Assembly (NCBI GenBank): GCA_016205965.1
Contig: JACQSM010000039.1
Location: 1-10,458 of the forward strand
DNA from: Candidatus Uhrbacteria bacterium
GTDB lineage: Bacteria > Patescibacteriota > Patescibacteriia > SG8-24
Length of the DNA stretch: 10,458 bases
Direction of reading: 5' to 3'
Shown here in pieces: positions 5,660 to 10,458 of this stretch (positions within the stretch are counted from its first letter, which is position 1; every line of letters begins with the position of its first letter). The notes below the pieces were generated by a model. That model had not been told where the DNA came from. It saw only the letters and a program-made list of their open reading frames with translations, and did no database searches. The translations under genes and the position numbers were made by a program.

Positions 5660-7291
5660 ATGCCGAGTTCGGGAATCATCCTGGTCATTCTGATCGGCGT
5701 CATCGCTTTCGATCTAGGGCTCGGCGCCGGTCTTTTCGCCGCCAACCGGAATTCTTTGGTCGTGCAGAAATTCAGTCTTTTTACCTTGAGTCTGGCCTTC
5801 TGGACGCTGACGATCATCGGTTTCTTCGTCTCGTACGGCGATCTGTTGGCGCTCGTCTGGATGCGTCTGGCCTATGTCGGCGGTCTGTCGGTGGCGATTA
5901 CTTTCTGGTACTTCGTGATCAAGTTTCCGCGCCAGTTGAAGCTTAACCGTTGGATCAACGCCGCCAATCTCCTCACGCTCGCGATCTTTTTCTGGATCAT
6001 CATCGCGACTCCCTTCATCGTCCGGTCCGTTGAGGGCGGCCCCTGGAATCGGACGGTCACGCTCAATCCCGCCGGTTGGTACGTTTTCGCTTCTTTCTTC
6101 CTGTTCTTCTTCCTTTACGGCCACGCCATCCTGTTCGTGAGCTACCTCCGCTCCAAGGGCCTTGAACGGATTCACCTCAAATATATCGTCACGAGCGTTT
6201 TCATCGGCGGCGAGATTTTCGGCACCTACTTCAACCTTATTCTTCCGTCACCGTTGTTTTTGAATTGGAATTACATCTGGGTCGGCCCGTTGGTAACCGC
6301 CGCCATCATCGTGCCGTCGATCGGCTATGCCGTCGCCAAGTACCAGCTGCTGAACATCAAGGTGGTGGCGACCGAGATTTTCGTCACGGTCTCCGTCATC
6401 CTGGCCTTCGTCGACACGTTGTTATATCGCGGTTTCGACGAGCTGATCATGCGGCTGACGATCGCCTTCGGCGTCACCATCTTGGGCGTTCAGCTGGTGC
6501 GGAGCGTCAATAGGGAGGTTCAGCGACGCGAGGAACTGCAGCGCCTCACTACCCAGCTGGCCGAAGCCAACGTGCACCTCAAAGAACTCGACGAGGCCAA
6601 GAGCGACTTCATTTCGATCGCCTCGCACCAGCTGCGGACGCCGGTTTCGGTCATCAAGGGATATCTGGCGCTGTTCATGGACGATGCTTACGGCCGGATG
6701 CCGGTCAAGGCCAGGCCCAAGGTCCGCAGCATGTTCGTGATGAACGAGCGCCTGGTGCAGCTGATCAACAACTTGCTCAACATTTCGCGAATCGAAAAAA
6801 AGAAGATCGAGTTCATTTTAGGCCCGACCAACGTCGTCGAATTGGCTCGGAACATCGTCAGGGAAATGGCATTGCGAGCCCGGGAGAAGGGGATCGAACT
6901 GAAGATGAAAGTCGCCGGCCATAAGGCGCTGTTCGCCAATGCCGATGAATCCAAGCTCAAGGAGGTGCTGGCCAACCTGATCGACAACGCCATCAAGTAT
7001 TCGCCATCGGGTACGGTCACGATCTCCGTCGACCCGGACGCCGGCGGCGCCGAGGTGCTGCTCCGGGTCGCCGATACCGGAATCGGCCTCAAGCCCGACC
7101 AAGTCAGCAAGCTTTTTAATAAATATTATCGCGTTGAGTCGCCTGAAACGGCCACCATCGCCGGCACCGGTCTCGGCCTGTACGTGTGCGATACCTTCGT
7201 CCGCGGCATGGGCGGAACAATTTTCATTGAAAAGAGCGCGCCGGGCAAGGGCACGACCTTTACGGTTTCGCTGCCTGCGGGGAAGAAGTAG
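5660..7291 (+). CDS. Membrane sensor histidine kinase 1 (multi-TM, HisKA, HATPase_c)
   Basis: This inner-membrane sensor kinase autophosphorylates on His and passes the phosphate to a response regulator. The 543 residues hold hydrophobic segments near 5-27, 37-58, 65-88, 99-121, 139-162, 173-195 and 206-227 (a 7TM-like block), then the hinge AKYQLLNIKVVATE and two more near 238-256 and 262-281. A charged coiled linker (~282-318) follows. The HisKA H-box is SHQLRTP with H323. The HATPase_c domain shows the N-box (N439, N443), G1 DTGIG (472-476), F-box LFNKYYR and G2 GTGLGLY (502-508). All catalytic boxes look intact. No PAS, HAMP or large extracellular domain is visible. The frame is open further upstream inside the ketosynthase gene, but ATG 5660 is chosen because the membrane domain begins there and the -10 lies just before it. 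Its ligand is unknown. Confidence 0.93.
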   Translation: MPSSGIILVILIGVIAFDLGLGAGLFAANRNSLVVQKFSLFTLSLAFWTLTIIGFFVSYGDLLALVWMRLAYVGGLSVAITFWYFVIKFPRQLKLNRWINAANLLTLAIFFWIIIATPFIVRSVEGGPWNRTVTLNPAGWYVFASFFLFFFLYGHAILFVSYLRSKGLERIHLKYIVTSVFIGGEIFGTYFNLILPSPLFLNWNYIWVGPLVTAAIIVPSIGYAVAKYQLLNIKVVATEIFVTVSVILAFVDTLLYRGFDELIMRLTIAFGVTILGVQLVRSVNREVQRREELQRLTTQLAEANVHLKELDEAKSDFISIASHQLRTPVSVIKGYLALFMDDAYGRMPVKARPKVRSMFVMNERLVQLINNLLNISRIEKKKIEFILGPTNVVELARNIVREMALRAREKGIELKMKVAGHKALFANADESKLKEVLANLIDNAIKYSPSGTVTISVDPDAGGAEVLLRVADTGIGLKPDQVSKLFNKYYRVESPETATIAGTGLGLYVCDTFVRGMGGTIFIEKSAPGKGTTFTVSLPAGKK

Positions 7292-7300
7292 ATCCGTTCG

Positions 7301-7309
7301 TGCTATACT
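7301..7309 (+). promoter_or_regulatory. Extended -10 promoter of kinase 2
   Basis: TGC-TATACT (5 of 6 to the -10 consensus plus the TG extension) lies in the 29-base gap between kinases 1 and 2. No -35 is visible. A start near 7316 would leave about five bases before ATG 7321, with no Shine-Dalgarno. No terminator separates the two kinases, so this is probably an internal promoter within a shared transcript. Confidence 0.6.
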
Positions 7310-7320
7310 GGAAATGACGT

Positions 7321-8952
7321 ATGTCGTTTACCTTCATCTCCGCGCCTTCAGGCCTCGCCGGCTTCATGGTGCTGTTCGCGGCCTTGGCCGTATTCGCGGC
7401 TTTCGCCATCGCGCACCGGCCGCGAAACAAGACGACGGTGCTGTTTTTCGGCATGACCGTCTGGTTGACAATCTGGGTGGCGAGCAAGTATTTCACCGGC
7501 TGGGCGCCCGAAAATTTCGGACTGCTTTTTTTTCAGCTCGAGTTCATCTCGACAGTTTTCATCGCCTATTTCTTTTACGTTTTCTCCTATAACTTTCCGA
7601 TCCCGCGCCGCACGACGATGGGCGAACAGCTCTTGGTGCTGCCGGCCGTATTTTTTTCAGTCCTGACGTTCACCGGGCTGCTGGTCAGGAACGTCGCCAT
7701 CGTCGGCGACTCCGTGCCCTACAATTTCGGCGTCTTTTACGGCCTGTTTTTGACATATCTGTTCATGGCCGTCGGCGGCGGCGTCGTGCATCTGGTCAGG
7801 AAGATGCGCTCCGCCGACGTCATCGTACGCGCCCAATTGAGTTACGTCCTTTTCGGCCTGGCCCTGACCGCCTCGACCGCCCTTGTTTTTTCGGTCCTTC
7901 TTGCCGGTCGCGTGCCGGCGGCGATCAGCCGCTTCGGCCTTTATGGCGTGCTTTTTTTCGTCGGTTTGACGACGGTCGCGGTGGTCAAGCACCAGCTCAT
8001 GAACTTGGAGATGGTCGCCACCGAAGCCACCGTCATCGGCATCCTGGTGGTCCTGGCTCTGGAAACGTTTTTGTCATCGACTTCGACCGAGTTTCTGTTC
8101 CGGGCGGTCTTTTTCTGGCTGGTCGCCGTCTTCGGTTTTCTTCTTATCAGGAGCGCGCTCGAGGGCAGCCGCCGCCGTTACGAGGCGGAGATATTCAAAC
8201 GCCAGCTCTTCGAGCTCCAACACCGCTTCGGCATGCTTGAAAGGGCCAGAAAGGAGTTCATTTCGATCGCCTCGCACCAGCTTCGGACGCCGCTCACCGT
8301 GATTCGCGGCTACTTGTCGCTGGCTCTCGAGGGCATCTACGGCACCACTTCGGATCGCGTCGTCGAGGCCCTGAACCGTTCTTACGAACAGGCCGAACAG
8401 ACGATCCGTCTGGTCGATCATTTGTTGAGCATTTCGAGCCTCGAATCTGGCACCGTCAAATACGACATGAAGCCGCACAAGATCCAGGATCTGGCGAAAA
8501 AAGTCGTCGCCGAGTACGCGATGGAGGCCGAGAAGAAATCCGTTTCTCTAAGACTCGCGCTGCGCAAGTCCGGAATCCCGAAGGTCTGGTTCGACGAAAA
8601 GAAAATCGTCGAAGTCATCCGCAACCTGGTTGACAATGCCGTCAAATATACCGATCGCGGTTCGGTGGTCGTTTCCGTGGGGCTGGCGGGCGATCACGCG
8701 GTCGTGTCCATCGCCGATACCGGCCTCGGCATGACGCCGGACGATCTGGCGCAATGCTTTCAGAAGTTGAGCCGGGGCGAGACCGTCAAAGCCGCCCATC
8801 CGATCGGCACCGGCCTCGGGCTGTTCATCAGCAAGAAATACGTCGAGGCCCATGGCGGCTCGATTTCGGCGAAGAGCGACGGTCCGGGAAAGGGCAGCGT
8901 TTTTTCTTTTACTTTGCCATTGGGCGAAGCGCGCCCGCAGACTAGCCTATGA
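7321..8952 (+). CDS. Membrane sensor histidine kinase 2 (multi-TM, HisKA, HATPase_c)
   Basis: This is a paralogue of kinase 1 and has the same length, 543 residues. Hydrophobic segments lie near 12-31, 39-58, 67-90, 102-122, 135-158, 172-196 and 201-221, followed by the hinge VKHQLMNLEMVATE and two more near 236-252 and 258-276. The linker (~280-314) leads to the H-box SHQLRTPL with H319. The ATPase domain has N435 and N439, G1 DTGLG (466-470), F-box CFQKLSRG and G2 GTGLGLF (496-502). All catalytic boxes are present. The membrane sequence has diverged strongly from kinase 1, which suggests a different signal. ATG 7321 is in the kinase frame; the nearby ATG at 7314 is out of frame. Its TGA overlaps the next kinase's ATG. 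No response regulator is adjacent. Confidence 0.93.
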   Translation: MSFTFISAPSGLAGFMVLFAALAVFAAFAIAHRPRNKTTVLFFGMTVWLTIWVASKYFTGWAPENFGLLFFQLEFISTVFIAYFFYVFSYNFPIPRRTTMGEQLLVLPAVFFSVLTFTGLLVRNVAIVGDSVPYNFGVFYGLFLTYLFMAVGGGVVHLVRKMRSADVIVRAQLSYVLFGLALTASTALVFSVLLAGRVPAAISRFGLYGVLFFVGLTTVAVVKHQLMNLEMVATEATVIGILVVLALETFLSSTSTEFLFRAVFFWLVAVFGFLLIRSALEGSRRRYEAEIFKRQLFELQHRFGMLERARKEFISIASHQLRTPLTVIRGYLSLALEGIYGTTSDRVVEALNRSYEQAEQTIRLVDHLLSISSLESGTVKYDMKPHKIQDLAKKVVAEYAMEAEKKSVSLRLALRKSGIPKVWFDEKKIVEVIRNLVDNAVKYTDRGSVVVSVGLAGDHAVVSIADTGLGMTPDDLAQCFQKLSRGETVKAAHPIGTGLGLFISKKYVEAHGGSISAKSDGPGKGSVFSFTLPLGEARPQTSL

Positions 8953-10458
8953 CCTTCTTCCTTTTCTTGTTATCCATTTCTCTGGCCGTGTACGGTTTCG
9001 GCATCGGCAGCTGGATCTATTTCGAGCGGCGCGATGACCCTCGCAACGTCACGCTGGCCTCGCTTCTTTTCGCCGCCTCGTTCTGGGTCTTTGCGTTCGC
9101 GCTCATGCGCGTCTCGGTCGAGCCGCGCCAGATATCTTTTTGGTACCGCGCGCTGTACGTGATCGCCTCGCTCATTCCGCCGCTCTTTTTCCTGTTCGCC
9201 CGCGTCTTCCCGCGAGGATCGCTGCCTGCGCCCGCCGTCCAGGCGCTGCTGTTCGCGCCGAACGTCGTCCTATTCGCGATCGCTTTCTTCACGCCCTGGC
9301 TGGCGCAGCCCGACGCCTACTTTGCCGAACGGTCCGGCCGGTTTATTTTCGGCATCCATTTCACTCTGATATTGGCCGCGGCCGCGGTCATGGTCGGTCG
9401 GAGGCTGCGCGACCGCCAGGCCGCGGTCCGCGACCAAGCGCGAGTGATTCTCGTCGCCGGATTGGCGTTCGTGCCGCTCATCTGGGCGCTGTACGTCGAA
9501 TCCTCCACCGATGCTGTCCGATGGCTGTTGCCGGCGGCGCTGGCCGTGGAGACCGGCATGCTTACGGCCGTGACCGTCGTCGTCCGCCGCCATATCATCG
9601 TCGAGGCCCGCTTCGTCGGCGCCGAAGTTTTCTTTTCTTTGGCCTTCGCGGTTTTCGTCGTCGACCTGGTCATCACCGAGTCGACGCTCGATTTCAGCCT
9701 GCGCATGTCGGTCCTCATTCTCCTGGCTCTCTATGGCGGCATGACCGCCAAGACCCTGGTCGCCGAAGTGCGCCGGCGCGAAGAGATTCAGGCGCTCTAT
9801 GACCAGCTTCTCAAGGTGAACGGGCATCTTCTCGCACTCGATCGGATGAAAACGAATTTCGTGTCCATGGCCTCGCATCAGCTGCGGGCGCCGCTCGGCG
9901 GCATACGCGCCTATATGACGCTGCTGCGCGACGGCATCTACGGCCCGGTCAGCGCCAAACAGGTCGATATCATCAATAGCAATGTCGAGGCCGCCGATCG
10001 GCTGCTCGCGACCATTGAAAGTTTCCTGGACATCGCCAAGATCGAGCTCGGCAAGCTCGAGATCATCAAGACGCCGACAAGCCTCAAAGAACTGGCGGAC
10101 AAAGCGGTACACGAGTTCGCGGTCCTGGCGGCGAAGAAAAACGTGTCGATCACGATCGATGTTCCGGCATCGGTTCCGAAGGTTAACTGCGACGCCGGCA
10201 AGGTCTATCACGTGATCATCAACCTCGTCGACAATGCCCTCAAATATACTGAAAGCGGCAGCATTACGCTGACGGCGCGTCGCGAGAAAGATGTAGTGGT
10301 CGTGGGCGTCATGGATACGGGCGTCGGACTGACTCCCGATGAACGGAAGAACTTGTTCCGGATTTTTTCGCGCGGCAATCGTTGGCTCAATGCGGCGATC
10401 GGCGGATCCGGCCTGGGGTTGTACATCCTCAAGAGCATCGTCGAGGCGCACGGCGGCA
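8949..10458 (+). CDS. Membrane sensor histidine kinase 3 (multi-TM, HisKA, HATPase_c), 3'-truncated by window end
   Basis: 503 codons are visible; the frame runs off the window, probably missing only the last few dozen residues. ATG 8949 overlaps the kinase 2 stop as ATGA, and no Shine-Dalgarno is visible, so translation is likely coupled. Hydrophobic segments lie near 4-24, 34-54, 66-86, 97-117, 132-150, 165-182, 190-212, 222-243 and 250-266, the same 7+2 plan as kinases 1 and 2. The coiled linker is ~270-305. The H-box is SHQLRAPL: H310 is present, but the residue four places after it is Ala (A314) where kinases 1 and 2 have Thr. The ATPase domain has N425 and N429, G1 DTGVG (456-460), F-box LFRIFSRG and G2 GSGLGLY (486-492). 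Kinase activity looks possible; phosphatase activity may be reduced. Confidence 0.92.
   Translation, partial: MTFFLFLLSISLAVYGFGIGSWIYFERRDDPRNVTLASLLFAASFWVFAFALMRVSVEPRQISFWYRALYVIASLIPPLFFLFARVFPRGSLPAPAVQALLFAPNVVLFAIAFFTPWLAQPDAYFAERSGRFIFGIHFTLILAAAAVMVGRRLRDRQAAVRDQARVILVAGLAFVPLIWALYVESSTDAVRWLLPAALAVETGMLTAVTVVVRRHIIVEARFVGAEVFFSLAFAVFVVDLVITESTLDFSLRMSVLILLALYGGMTAKTLVAEVRRREEIQALYDQLLKVNGHLLALDRMKTNFVSMASHQLRAPLGGIRAYMTLLRDGIYGPVSAKQVDIINSNVEAADRLLATIESFLDIAKIELGKLEIIKTPTSLKELADKAVHEFAVLAAKKNVSITIDVPASVPKVNCDAGKVYHVIINLVDNALKYTESGSITLTARREKDVVVVGVMDTGVGLTPDERKNLFRIFSRGNRWLNAAIGGSGLGLYILKSIVEAHGG

Noticed and set aside
7314..7316. ATG seven bases before the kinase 2 start
   Set aside because: It is in a different frame from the kinase and does not lead into any recognisable protein.
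9270..10451. 393-codon minus-strand open frame opposite kinase 3
   Set aside because: Kinase 3 has every HisKA/HATPase box on the plus strand; the reverse frame is Arg/Asp-rich with no motif.
1..10458. Mobile elements, CRISPR arrays, tRNA or rRNA genes
   Set aside because: No transposase, terminal inverted repeats, regular repeat-spacer pattern or cloverleaf-like sequence was seen by eye on either strand.

Overview
The window is GC-rich, densely coded bacterial DNA. Every gene I accept lies on the + strand. The best guess for the source is a high-GC member of the Patescibacteria/CPR radiation. The case rests on three membrane histidine kinases with an SHQLR-type H-box after a multi-pass membrane domain and a K-x-x-L-x-x-I-x-V-A-T-type hinge, a style I associate with that group, together with a divergent CoaE and short intergenic gaps. 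This placement is inference; no rRNA or marker phylogeny is available here. UGA acts as a stop: the CoaE-like gene ends in TGA directly before a terminator hairpin, so a recoded-UGA lineage is unlikely.

Layout. Positions 2-697 hold the 3' part of a CoaE-like (dephospho-CoA kinase) P-loop gene, closed by a strong intrinsic terminator. Positions 737-1349 are a self-contained unit (promoter, SD, gene, terminator) for a 170-residue protein with an extremely acidic N-terminal half and a C-terminal cluster of four C-x-x-C pairs; I do not recognise its function. Positions 1406-4406 carry tyrosyl- and arginyl-tRNA synthetase genes 52 nt apart, probably one operon. A promoter and a structured leader, which may encode a 19-residue peptide, precede a complete ketoacyl synthase III-like gene (4530-5618). 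Positions 5660-10458 hold three consecutive histidine kinase genes of one architecture: about nine membrane segments, a short coiled linker, HisKA and HATPase_c. The third runs off the window.

How the parts work together. The left half is housekeeping (cofactor and aminoacyl-tRNA synthesis). The right half is a signalling array: kinase 1 and kinase 2 each have an extended -10 box just before the start codon, and kinase 2 overlaps kinase 3 by 4 bp (ATGA). No response regulator is encoded in the window, so the kinases' partners are outside it. The most unusual regulatory structure is at 5628-5662, where the terminator hairpin of the ketosynthase gene physically contains the -10 box of kinase 1 and its U-tract abuts the kinase start codon. 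No mobile element, tRNA, rRNA or CRISPR array was seen. No gene-free stretch exceeds about 125 bases.
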